Assembly (NCBI GenBank): GCA_003693705.1
Contig: RBZT01000205.1
Location: forward strand, 1 to 30,513
Origin: Polymyxa betae
Lineage: Eukaryota; Endomyxa; Phytomyxea; Plasmodiophorida; Plasmodiophoridae
Length of the DNA: 30,513 nucleotides
Direction: 5' to 3'
Shown here: piece by piece, positions 1 through 10,100 of the stretch
Layout of the letters: each line of letters starts with the position of its first letter
Position numbering within the stretch: the stretch's first letter is position 1
Translations under genes and position numbers: made by a program
The notes under the pieces: model-generated
Told to the model about the DNA's origin: nothing
What the model saw: only the letters and a program-made list of their open reading frames with translations
The model's database searches: none

Positions 1-132
1 AAAAGTGGGAGTCATGCGCAATTATGTCATTGATGTTGTTATAGAGAATCTATACAAAATATCCGTACAATGTAACATTATCGGGCTTCTATGGAGATGT
101 CGTTATAAAGAGTGTCGTTAGAGGGAGGACTG
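1..132 (-). mobile_element. Terminus of a pogo-like non-autonomous element (cut by window edge)
   Basis: Read on the minus strand from 132, this stretch begins CAGTCCTCCCTC, continues with CTTTATAACGACAT and then a segment ending near ATCAATGACAT. The same succession of blocks, with mismatches, starts the element at 24769, which has TIRs and TA duplications. This copy is therefore a dispersed member of that family, in opposite orientation and truncated by the window start. The dinucleotide after its outer end is CA rather than TA, so the copy is old or its edge has mutated. No coding part of it is visible here. Confidence 0.65.
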
Positions 133-904
133 CATCAAGGCCTGGAAGCTGAATGTCATCATAATCCTGCCAAAATTGGAGAAACCCTTGGAAAATCTGC
201 GTGACTCATCTGTTGCTCAAAATCTGAGAAAGATTTATGTGATCGTGAATTATGGGAGATCCACTCAATAACGACACTGGCATCAATCAAAGCAGAAAAT
301 CCAGCACGCAATAGATTTGAGCTGAACGTGCTACAATAACGTACAAACTAAGAAGGCAAATGGCGAATCATATCCCGGTGGCCAAAGAACTGGAGCTCAA
401 TCAAATGAAATGCGAAATTTAGCACTAAAATTTCATTTCTATCGCCATACTCCGACAAACTCAGGTTTTCAGAAAAAATTCTCGAAATTGAAACAGCTTA
501 AGGTAGATCTGTTTGAAGAATGTAGCCAAACTTGTCCCAGTCATACTCAGAATTTCGATGATGATGAAAATATTATTAATACAATCTCAATGATTTCTGG
601 CTGACTTTAAAAATGTAAATGTAGTCTCAAACAGCCGATATTTTGTTCCAAATGTGAAATCTGCAACATCATTTAATCTCTTTCGGTTCTGTTGAGCTCA
701 AGCAGTTGCTAATTGTCTAGCATCCTCTTTTCTCATATCAAACGTGATAGGGGGAATCGATATTGTTGAAATCCCTCTTGCAAAGTGACAGGAGAATATA
801 CATATACGGTAATGACATTCTGAAGAACTATGCGTCTATGTCCGAGAAAATTAAAGCAAAAGATTTGTGAGATGTCTTCGATTTGATTTTATGGTGGTTG
901 GTGC
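133..904. other. Intergenic, no gene recognised
   Basis: About 770 bases of moderately AT-rich DNA. The only open frame of note is a 64-codon plus-strand frame at 410-604 with no family resemblance and no flanking splice sites that would extend it. I see no RNA gene or clear repeat. Confidence 0.4.
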
Positions 905-1096
905 CATATGCACCAGCGACGCTCTGCTGTAGTGCAAAACAGAGGTCACTTGCGACCACCGGGGATGGCAAGCCAGAGCCCCGACGATCCGGCAACAAAA
1001 ATAATCGTGAACAGTGTCCCCAGTGGAGACAAGAACTTTGTCACGAGTTCTAGAACAGATACTACACTTGATCTTAGCCAAAAGGCCGAGAAGGTT
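905..1096 (-). ncRNA. U2 spliceosomal snRNA
   Basis: The minus strand reads CTTCTCGGCCTTTTGGCTAA directly followed by GATCAAGTGTAGTATCTG. This is the hallmark 5' domain of U2 snRNA, including the branch-point recognition core GUAGUA (plus-strand 1060-1065). Downstream are a stem IIa (AGAACT pairing with AGTTCT; plus-strand 1032-1037 and 1046-1051), a second short hairpin, an Sm-type site AUUUUUG (plus-strand 996-1002), a GC-rich stem-loop III and a stem-loop IV (GACCTCTG pairing with CAGAG-C-GTC). The order and total length of about 190 nt match the family. U2 pairs with the intron branch point in the spliceosome. The 5' half is nearly universal; the stems after it are lineage-specific but well folded, so this looks functional. 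Both ends are estimates, good to a few bases. It is divergent from the copper transporter gene. Confidence 0.9.
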
Positions 1097-1296
1097 GACG
1101 ATGGAGATTCCAGGCCGCCATTCAGATAGTCGACCATGACGACGACGACGTTATGGGACCTGAAAACTAAGGAGAGGTTGCGCGCACTCTGCAGCCACTC
1201 TCGGACTTTTTCGTGTGCGTTACCGTTCTATGCCGGCTCATCTAACAGTCGTCGAGGTTACCCTCCAACCTCCTCGCCGTCATTCTTACATCGACC
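1097..1296. promoter_or_regulatory. Short divergent spacer between U2 and the CTR gene
   Basis: Only about 200 bp separate the U2 5' end (minus) from the CTR start codon (plus), so both promoters must lie here or overlap the genes. A short GAC-repeat (near 1138-1149) is visible. The palindrome TGCGCGCA (1179-1186) fits the TGCRCNC core of animal metal-response elements, but such a short match is weak evidence. I could not identify a TATA box or a proximal sequence element for U2. Confidence 0.35.
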
Positions 1297-2282
1297 ATGA
1301 AATTGCTGTCCATCTCTCTGCTTCTGCTGCTGGCGTCGGTGTCTGTCCAGGCAGCTTGCGGGTCCGGCAGTTGCTGCCCTTGTCCATCAGGTCAAGCTGA
1401 GCAGTCCGCTGTCGAGACCAGTGGCGCCGTCCCAGAGTCGAGGGCTGCTGTTGAAACGATGGCTGCAAATGATCCTGTTAATCCCGCTCCGAAGAAGACT
1501 GGAGGCTGTGGAATGCCCACCGCATTCTTCGCTTGGGCTCCTGGTCACAAGATGGAAGTACTGTTCTCTTTCTGGGTTGTCAATTCTTATACAAGTAAGC
1601 TTCTTTTTGTTTGGATTTTGCAGGTTTTCACAGATTTTATGTGGGATTTTCTGGCTCGGTGTATTTTTGTTCGCATTATATGAAAATCCCAAACTTTCTT
1701 GTTAGCAATATGCTATTTTTTTCGGTTTGATTATGGGGCTGCTGTTTCTATATTTCATTACCACACATGATGCTCGTTCCAGCTAACCTAACTGTTTCCA
1801 GGCTATATTCTGACTTGTCTTGTTATTTTCATGCTCGGATTCTTATTCGAAGGCTTTCAAACTCTTCAACAGGTACAGACTGTTTTAATACTATTTGCAA
1901 TGAGAGTTTTCGTTTTTGTTAACATCGATTATTTTCCATCGTTGGTTTCTGTTCATTCGATGCATCCTTTTCCCCTATCTGACCTTTTAATCTGAGCGAT
2001 TTTTAGTTGGCAGATGAGCGGCTCAAACAATTCAATGCCAATATGAAACTCGGCGATAGTTGCTGCAAGGCTAACAAGTTTTCGAAATCGCAGGAGGCCC
2101 TGAGAGCATTCCTTCACGCTTGCCGCGTCTTTCTGAGTCTGATGTTAATGTTGATTTTTATGCTTTTCGAATGGGGAACGGCTATGTCGTTAGTCGCCGG
2201 TGCTGGCTTGGGCTTTTTCGTGTTCCACGTCTGGTCGCCGCTCAAAGATTCTTCTGCTCCGCGTCAAGCTGGCTGTCATTAA
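1297..2282 (+). CDS. CTR/SLC31-type high-affinity copper transporter, 3 exons, 214 aa
   Basis: Exons 1297-1594, 1802-1872 and 2007-2282 join in frame, with GTAAGC and GTACAG donors and CCAG and TTTTAG acceptors. CTR proteins are trimeric channels that import Cu(I) across plasma or vesicle membranes. A signal peptide (residues 1 to about 19) is followed by a cysteine cluster CGSGSCCPC and a luminal stretch poor in methionine. Then come three membrane segments. The second holds the family MxxxM filter as MLIFM, and the third holds GxxxG as GAGLG. The protein ends in Gly-Cys-His, resembling the His-Cys-His end of human CTR1. The usual Met-rich N-terminal motifs are nearly absent, and the cysteine cluster may replace them for copper capture (inference). 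The ATG at 1297 is the first in frame and starts the signal peptide. The gene is divergent from U2 and 5 kb upstream of the copper ATPase. Confidence 0.9.
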
Positions 2283-3159
2283 CCACAAGTGTAGTATTGT
2301 TCGACTAAACACAATCGTAACTTTTAATCTGATATTTTCGTTGAATTTCGTTCTGACCTCTGGCTTAATGATTTCGTGATTTGCTCGACTCCGAACCTAG
2401 GAGACAATTCGGTGGCATCTATCGCTGTCCTGGTTTACGAGAGGGCAGTTTTGGTAATCTGCTTTTCTTGAAAAGGGAAATTTTGAAATTTGTTCCCACG
2501 ACGAAATGGCGTTCGAATGGACTTATATTTCGCTTCCACAATATCCACTCTGGAATTATTTGAATATATATGTATATGAAGCGGGAATTCCTGTGACAGC
2601 TCGTCAGGATGACTCGAAAAACACATTGGTTTTCAATCTGGTAATTTTTCTAGCGCAGTAATCTTGATCAAAATGTCTGGCTAAACTTTGTTTCGAACAG
2701 CTATCAGACCTCTCTCGGTAGTTTAATTACGCTTTCACTCAAATCAAAACGACACTTGAATTCATGAGCTCATTTCTTAGTGAAATTTGATGCAGTTAAA
2801 AGAATCGAATGTCAAAATGAGTTTTCTTGGTGCACATTCGTGTTGGTAAGGCTCAACTTGGTTAAGAGCACAAGAATGCTTGCGACATTTGTTGTGGTAT
2901 ATCTGATCAACTTTGAGGAAGTTCTAAAAAGCCGTCTCATTTGCACAAAAATCTTTTTGTTTAGTTCACACGGTCGCGTTTTTGTCATTGTCTTTCTTGG
3001 CAAGAAAATGAATCTTTCTTACGACTTGAAAGGAACGGCCTCCGTGACACTTAACCATAGGTAACGTAGATCACGTGGTTGGGCGTCGAGCCTTTCCTTT
3101 ACCTTTAGTTAGTCCCTGCTTTATTGCTTCCATTTCGATCGTCGTCGTCTTCAGTACTC
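2283..3159. other. Intergenic between CTR and citrate synthase
   Basis: Nearly 900 bases with no exon, RNA gene or repeat that I can support. It must carry the 3' end of the CTR transcript and the promoter of the citrate synthase. The open frames inside have no family resemblance and no coding-like bias. Confidence 0.4.
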
Positions 3160-5393
3160 ATGAGTCAGCGGCTGGGCCGTATAGTGGGTCAGATCGAGCC
3201 TGAAGGGGTATCTGCGGAAGGCCAACCTAAGTTGGTCATTGTTTTGCTGCGGTCGGACCGCTCTTAATGCTGCTTTAGAAGCAATTCAGTGACCATCACT
3301 GACAATCGGACTGGAAAAAAGTTCGAGCTGCCGATCTATTATAACACCATTAAAGCTGAACATTTGTCTAAGATTAAAGGTGACCCCAATGATCCTGCAG
3401 GGTTAAGGTATGCTTATCATGCCCCACTGAATTCGCTTATAATCTGTTTCAAGAGCTTATGATCCTGGGTATACCAATACAGCTTCTGCAACTTCCAGAA
3501 TCTGCTATATTGATGGTCTATATTTTCTTTTTTGTGTGTGTTTGTTTTAGATTCATGCATATAAACAATAGTCAATAGATTTGATTAACAATCATGTGAC
3601 ATTTTTACTTTATGAAATCCCAAAAACATCATTTTGACCTCCATTTTAGGTGATAAGGGCGTTCTGACCTATCGTGGGTATCCCATTGAGCAGTTGGCCG
3701 AGAAGTCGACCTTCCTTGAAGTCTCATACCTGTATGATGTCACCCTTATTGTTTAGAACTTTTAATAAGTCGTACAAAGGCTTATATATGGCTCATTGCC
3801 CACACCAGACCAGTTAAAGTACTGGACCTCTCGTATTATGCGTCATACCTGCATCCATGAAGATCTCGCCGATATGATGAAGTCGTTTCGTTACAATGCC
3901 CATCCTATGGGAATGCTGATCTCAACGGTAAGAAATATGTATACTTCGAGCTCAATCTTAAGATTATCCAGATCAGTGCTATGTCTACTCTGCATCCTGA
4001 AGTAAGAACGATTTCATTTTCGCTTTCCCATCTCTTATCAATGATAGGCCAATCCGGCATTGGCTGGCCAAAACGTATATGATTCTATTCAACTTCGAAA
4101 CAAGCAGATCCATCGGATTGTCGGGACAATGCCGACTATTGCTGCTGCTGCTTATCGACACCGAATTGGACGGTTGGTGATCATCGTTATACCTTCGAAC
4201 CAGGCTAACCGTATTCATAGTTCTTATGTTCAGCCAACCAATTCTGGGTTGAACTATACTGAGAACTTTATGTATATGCTTGACATGTTAAGCAACCCGA
4301 ACTATAAGCCACATCCCCGTCTAGCACGCGCCTTGGATGTTCTTTTCATTCTGCATGCTGATCATGAACTAAACTGCTCCACTTCTGCAATGCGGCATTT
4401 GGCTTCTGGAGGCGTCGACGTATACACTTGTATCGCCGGTGCCGCTGGCGCTCTTTGTAAGTTATATTCTCATGTTTTGATGGGCTGTTGACCTTGTTTA
4501 GATGGGCCGAAACATGGAGGTAGCCTGAATTTGTGTTTCTGAGTAAGAATTTGGTTTTCTAATGCAATGTCTTTAAGGAGCGAATGAAGCTGTGTTGCGA
4601 ATGTTGGAATCTATCGGATCTGTTGATAAAATCCCAGAATTCATTGCTGACGTGAAAGCTCGAAAAGTTCGTCTAATGGGATTCGTGAGTTTCTTCAATC
4701 GCTATATTCATCTTTTCTTATGTGGTTCTAGGGTCATCGTGTCTAGTAAGTGTTATGCCGCATTGTGTGGCTGCTGCTATTAACAGAGTCGTGTAGTAAA
4801 AACTATGACCCTCGTGCGCGTATTATTCGACAGGTTGAAAGGACATTTTTTGAAATCATTCTTGTATGAACGCTGCATAGGTCGCTGAGGAAGTGTTCGA
4901 AATTCTTGGTCGCGAGCCTCTTATTGAAGTTGCAATTGCTTTGGAGAAAGTCGCGCTTGCAGATCCATTTTTTGTCAAACGCAAGCTATATCCCAATGTT
5001 GATTTCTACTCTGGATTGATTTACAAGGTAGGATACATTGTTTTCTCGTCACATTCTCGATACTCAATTATATTGGTTTTTCATATATCTGAGTATTATC
5101 GTTTTCATCAAAGAACTGATTATTCCACGCAGGCTATGGGGTTCCCGACTGACTTTTTCCCGGTTTTGTTCGCGATCCCTCGTACTGTAGGCTGGCTTGC
5201 GCATTGGTTCGAGTTCATGGATGATAAAGAAAATAAGATCATTCGTCCTCGTCAAGTTTATCTTGGGGAACCGCCACGTGATTATGCTCCGATCGATAAG
5301 CGTCCCCCGTCGAAAAGCAAAGACAAAACTCTAATTGCCAGCGAGATGTCGGCCGAATCCAAGCGCCGATTTGCTTCGAAATCGGTGCCGTAG
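3160..5393 (+). CDS. Citrate synthase, peroxisomal (PTS2) type, 14 exons, 488 aa
   Basis: Exons that join in frame: 3160-3230, 3279-3407, 3454-3515, 3650-3731, 3780-3927, 3972-4001, 4048-4172, 4221-4456, 4502-4519, 4578-4684, 4732-4745, 4797-4833, 4881-5027 and 5133-5393. The enzyme condenses oxaloacetate and acetyl-CoA to citrate. The catalytic residues sit in the expected motifs: His299 in GPKHGGANEA, His338 in GHRVYKNYDPRA and Asp394 in PNVDFYSG. The sequence resembles the bacterial-like class that includes plant glyoxysomal CSY proteins (RYRGYPIE-, DAHPMG- and GVDVYT-type blocks), not the animal mitochondrial type. Residues 4-12 read RLGRIVGQI, close to the PTS2 consensus R-L-x5-H/Q-L, so import into peroxisomes and a glyoxylate or fatty-acid role are inferred. 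The first intron (donor GTTGGT) is the least certain junction. Exons of 14 and 18 nt are notably small. The C-terminus is not a PTS1. Confidence 0.9.
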
Positions 5394-6376
5394 AGGATTG
5401 CCTATCAGTTAGTCATTCTCTTTTCAATCCGTATCAAATTACAGTAAGCAATTTTCGTCACTATCGCCAGAGAATGCAGAATTCTGTTTTCTCCAGTTAA
5501 CTGATTCCAATCCAGTACAAATGGTAGTCAAATGCTCTTATGGACGGGTACCGTAGTTCAGATTTGTTCACGCCCTGGTCGCGCGACTTGCAGCAAATGT
5601 GGCGCGAACTTTACCTCCATACGTAGTGAGATCATTAGCAAGCGGAACCTTGTAATATCGATGATGATTTGTGTGAGTGGTTTTAACCAGCGTTGAAGAA
5701 TTGATTCTGGACGTCGAACGCAATGCTGATGGACATACTGCTCGCGATATGTTTAATTATGAATTGACGTTGGAGTTCCAGTAAGAGCACGAACACAAAA
5801 TAGGGTCCTGAGAACTCATAATTCATTATACGGCCCTGGAACCGTGGTAGATTGAGCAGCTCGCACTGCCTCTGCACAGACGGACTGCTCTTAATAAATA
5901 TCCATGCTCGACCTTCGCTAGTGTTCTCTGTTCTCGAAAAGCTACGGTATTTGAATTGATTGCTTCATTGCGCGCATGAACAGTAGAAGGCCCCAAATGC
6001 CCAGTGGCCTGGTACAAATTCGGACGCTTCATAAACTCTCTATCAATCCCATCCGCAGATAGGATTGGGAAGCAGCATTGCCATTCATATGTCAGATAAG
6101 CCAATAGCAGGAATGAATGATGTAGCAGGTTTTCAATCTCCAGAGATATTCATTATCTGCTGTCGCATTATCTCATGATAGCAACGCCAACTCCCTCCAA
6201 AGTTGAAATCAGTCCCCGGGCGTTATGGGCGACTCTTGCCATGATATCAACGCCGACATTGCCGAAGGTATTGCCCGAGTTTCTTGCATCAACGATTGAT
6301 GAATCTCGCTTTCCTGTCAAAGGTGTGATATAGAGCATCAATCGTCAGCTTATGCTGTCTTTTGATATGTAAATGT
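5394..6376. other. Intergenic, no gene recognised
   Basis: About 980 bases. A 92-codon minus-strand frame at 5826-6104 is the longest, but it matches no family I know and lacks splice context. I see no RNA gene, terminal inverted repeat or tandem array. Confidence 0.35.
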
Positions 6377-6792
6377 CGGGCGGTTAAACTCAATGATCGG
6401 AAGGTCGAAGTCAATGTTGTTTTTGCTATCGACATTGGAAGTCGAAAGGCATTAGAAGATGCCCGCATACCGTGATTGCTGAGTTTGCACATTCACTCGG
6501 ACGAACAAGATAATCACTATTGGCGTTCACCTTTTGATAAGCATCTTCCGGATGTGAACGTCCTGGGCAAGAAGTTCATGTGCATGCACAATGCATCAGC
6601 GGTCTTAAATCGCTATTACAATGCCATTCGTTAAACGTCAGTAGCAATGAGCAAATATTATCTCAATTTGGCCTTTTTACTGAAGTTCGATTGGGATTAT
6701 GTTCTCATCAAAGATTCTTAAGAAAATATCGTTGCTGCGTTGCCTTGAAATCGCTTTGCCGAGAAATAAAACCTGGCATATTGTCATCTTAG
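6377..6792 (+). pseudogene. Possible decayed protein-coding sequence
   Basis: One plus-strand frame is open from about 6377 to a TGA at 6478 and contains a protein-like stretch with VNVVFAIDIG. A different frame then continues from about 6482 to about 6790, interrupted by in-frame stops, with protein-like stretches such as HYWRSPFDKHLP and LLKFDWDYVLI. The persistence of a plausible protein across a frameshift and several stops suggests an old gene copy. I cannot name the family. It sits directly upstream of the copper ATPase promoter region on the same strand. Chance open reading remains possible. Confidence 0.25.
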
Positions 6793-6859
6793 TTACTTAA
6801 ATATGCAAAAAATACCAAAAAGAAAAAAACACTATTAAAAAACGAGAGCAAATAGGAAA

Positions 6860-7074
6860 TCTGCTTTCATCATGACTCATGAAAGACAAAACAAAACAAA
6901 AAATCAATAATTCCAGAAGCGAGAGCAAAAATGGGAAATCTGTGAACATGACTCACGGAATGGAAAAAAAACACAAAAAAAGAAAAAATCACTTATCACA
7001 ATCAGAAAAATGACCGCAAAATTTGAAAATGTGCATTGGACATGACTCACGGAAATGTTCTACTTAGTCACGGT
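6860..7074 (+). promoter_or_regulatory. Array of TGACTCA-type sites upstream of the copper ATPase
   Basis: Three imperfect repeat blocks of roughly 75-95 bp each end in CATGACTCA followed by a G-A-A run. The heptamer TGACTCA occurs at 6873-6879, 6949-6955 and 7043-7049, and TTAGTCA (the reverse complement of the related TGACTAA site) occurs at 7064-7070. TGACTCA is the classical binding site of AP-1/GCN4-type bZIP factors, and TGACTAA is used by stress-responsive bZIPs. The array ends about 120 bp before the ATPase start codon, so a promoter role is plausible. The blocks could instead be a neutral minisatellite. Confidence 0.4.
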
Positions 7075-7189
7075 CCGTTATCATCCGTCTTCCAAAGATC
7101 CAATCGGCGATTGATCGTATCTGGGGGCGGTCCATCGCCCGCCATCCCATCTGTGCCGAGAATCTCGTCTACCGGCAATCGCGGTCGTC

Positions 7190-10100
7190 ATGGCGCCGGT
7201 CGTGCTCTCCATCCGGGGCATGTACTGCCCGAACTGTGCCGCCCGGGTTCGTCTCGCCCTCGAATCGTCCGGCTTCTGCCATCGTATCAGCGTCTCTGTT
7301 AACGAAGGTCTGGCGACCATCGACGCCAAACCAGGCGCGAAGATTGACGCTCTCGTCGTCGCCGTTATCGAAGCCGGCTTCCATTGCGCCCTGAAAGGCG
7401 ATGTCCTCCATACAAGGCCGCCTTCGCCCGGCGCTTCTTACACCGTTTCTGTCAATGAAATCCCTCATGGGATCGAAGATCATCTTCGGGCGCTCTCGGG
7501 CGTCATCAACGTCGCTCTGTGTCCCGTCAGCGGCCAGATCGTGCTGCGTTTCGACCCCGAACATACTGGCCCGGATCGGCTCCAGGCCGGATTGCAACGC
7601 CTCGGGTTGGAACCGGAATCGGGCGAGCTGATCAAGGCGCCATCGCAGCAATTAATCTCTCTTCGTATCTCGGGCATGACATGTGCCACCTGCGTCGGTA
7701 AGTTCCATTCTCGATTGTTTCTTGAAAAAAAAAACGCTTCAATTTTTTCATTTTTTTTTGCTCGAAATAATCATGCTGAGTTTGTTCACTTTTCTCTATT
7801 TCATTCATGCCTGATCTAGTAGTCATGCAGTTCTTTGCAATTTTCAATTCTTCATCCAGTCACATTCTCAAACTTTTGTGCCAAAAAACGCTTCATTTTC
7901 TTAAATTTTTTGATTGAAATAATCATGCTGAGTTTGTTCACTTTTCTCTATTTCATGCCTGATCTAGTAGTTATGCAGTTCCTTGCATTTTTCAATTGTT
8001 CATCCAGTCACATTCTCGAACTTTTTGTGCCAAAAAACGCTTCATTTTCTTAAATTTTTTGATTGAAATAATCATGCTGAGTTGGTTCACTTTTCGCTAT
8101 TTCATGCCTGATCTATTAGTTTTGCAGCAACTTTCAATTTTTCATCCGTCAATTGCGGGTGGATGAATCGCTCAATGTCGTCGAGTTTGCGTTTGTTTTC
8201 GGTATTTGCGAAGTGCATTTGTTTTTCTCAAAGCGAGAGGCTGTGGACTCGATCATTGATGTTTTTGGTTTAGGGACGATCGAACGAGCGTTGAACGCGC
8301 TGCCTTATGTGATCTTCGTGTCGGTGAATCTGGCGACCGAAAGCGCCACCGTCATCATCGACGATCGCTCCGGAGCCAGCTACAAAGACCTGATTTCGGA
8401 GATCGAAGATATCGGCTTCGAGGCCGAATTCATTGCTGAACCTGAAGATCAGGTTCGTAGCGCTCTTCTCCTATTCATTATGCGAATATCGTGCTCAACA
8501 CAAACCTGTTAATTCGCTTCGTTTTTTCATGATTTTTGCTTCTGTTTTCGTCCATCTAAGCAGCATGTTTCAGGTTGCGGTTTTGCGCTCCCATCAAGAG
8601 AAGAGGCAACGAATTTGGCGCCGGCGCCTGATTGCCAGCTCGGCATTTACCCTTCCCATCTTTATTCTGGGCATGATCATTCCTATGATAATCGGTACTT
8701 TGATTCTGAGATCATGGCTGCAATCATGATTTCGATTTCTCGTCGCTTTCTTGAATTTAGCTGCCTCCAAAAATCCTTTTCTGTATCTGTGTTTTTCTAT
8801 CGTGCTTTTGTTGGGATCTTTCGTGAAGGTTTTCAAATAATCGTTGAAGTCTCATTGCGTCTGAATTTTACTTACTGCATTGTGTCCAGATATATCGAGA
8901 TGGAATCAGGTGATGCATTTCGTGATCTGGGCGCTCTGTACACCGGTCCAGTTCGGTATTGGTGCTGTGTTCTATCGAGACGCCTATTACTCCTTAAGAA
9001 ATCGGTCACACCATATAGCATTCTGCCTTCCTTCATTTCCGATCATTTCTACCGCTATTCAGTCTTCTTCCTTTCATTAACCACGATTTTGTGTTCTTTT
9101 TTTGTCTTTTTATGGCAATTTATTTGCTCGTTGCGATCATTATTCTATTTCCTTTCAATTGTTTTTTTTTGTTTTTTTTTTATAACGGGTTTTAACTTTC
9201 GAATGATTTCGGTTGGCGTTCATTGTTTTCGTATTCAATCTGATGCAGAGCTCCTGACATGAACGTCCTGATCGTTCTTGGAACGACGACGGCCTATGTA
9301 GCGAGTGTTGTCGCTATCCTGGTGCCTCTGCGCGAGCAGTATTTCGAGACGGCCGCCGTCCTGATCACGTTCGTCGTCCTCGGCAAGTACCTGGAAGTTC
9401 GCGCCAAAGTAATCGTCCTCGGTTCTGAGCGATCTCCATCTCCTAATCATGAATCAGGGCAAGACCAGCGAATCGCTCATGCAATTACAAGATCTACAAC
9501 CGAAAACGGCGCTCGTTGTCGAATTCGACGGCGACGAAATTCGTCGCGAATCCGAGGTTATGTCGAGGACGCTGCTACCCGGGCAGACTGTTAAAGTAAA
9601 ACGTTCTGAATGCGATTCTTTCGATCTCTTTCTGATAGATGTCGATCAGGTTCTGTCTGGGGCCAGTTTTCCCTGTGATGGATGGATTCGTTCCGGTGAT
9701 TGTGAGGCCGATGAATCCATGCTAACTGGAGAATCGCGACCTGTCTCGAAACTGCCCGGTGATAATGTCAGACCGAATTCATTTTTTTTTATTCGTGTTG
9801 ATTTCCTCGCTATTGCTTTATCTTCGATTTTCTCCAATTTTTTTAGATGTTTTCGCTTGCTTTTCGATCAGTTTTGTTGCATTCTTCTGTTAACTTTATT
9901 TGCAGTTTGTACTGTATTTTTTCGGCATAATTTTGTTGCATTTTTCGGTTAACTTTATCTGCAGTTTGTGCTGTATATTCTGGCTTGGCTTTTAATGCTC
10001 GTTTAAGCACTTTTCTGCTCTGTCGTTCTACTAAGGCGTCATGCTGGCTTCCAACCGAGTTCTGCGTCTGCAGGTCTATGCAGCGACGATCAACATCGGC

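Noticed and set aside
1179-1186. Metal-response element before CTR
   Set aside because: Seven matching bases within a palindrome are too few to claim; mentioned only in the spacer entry.
5826-6104. 92-codon minus frame between the citrate synthase and the ATPase
   Set aside because: No family, no splice context, and it does not start or end near any signal.
7081-7651. Long minus-strand frames opposite ATPase exon 1 (82 and 160 codons)
   Set aside because: They are shadows of the GC-biased coding frame of exon 1 on the other strand.
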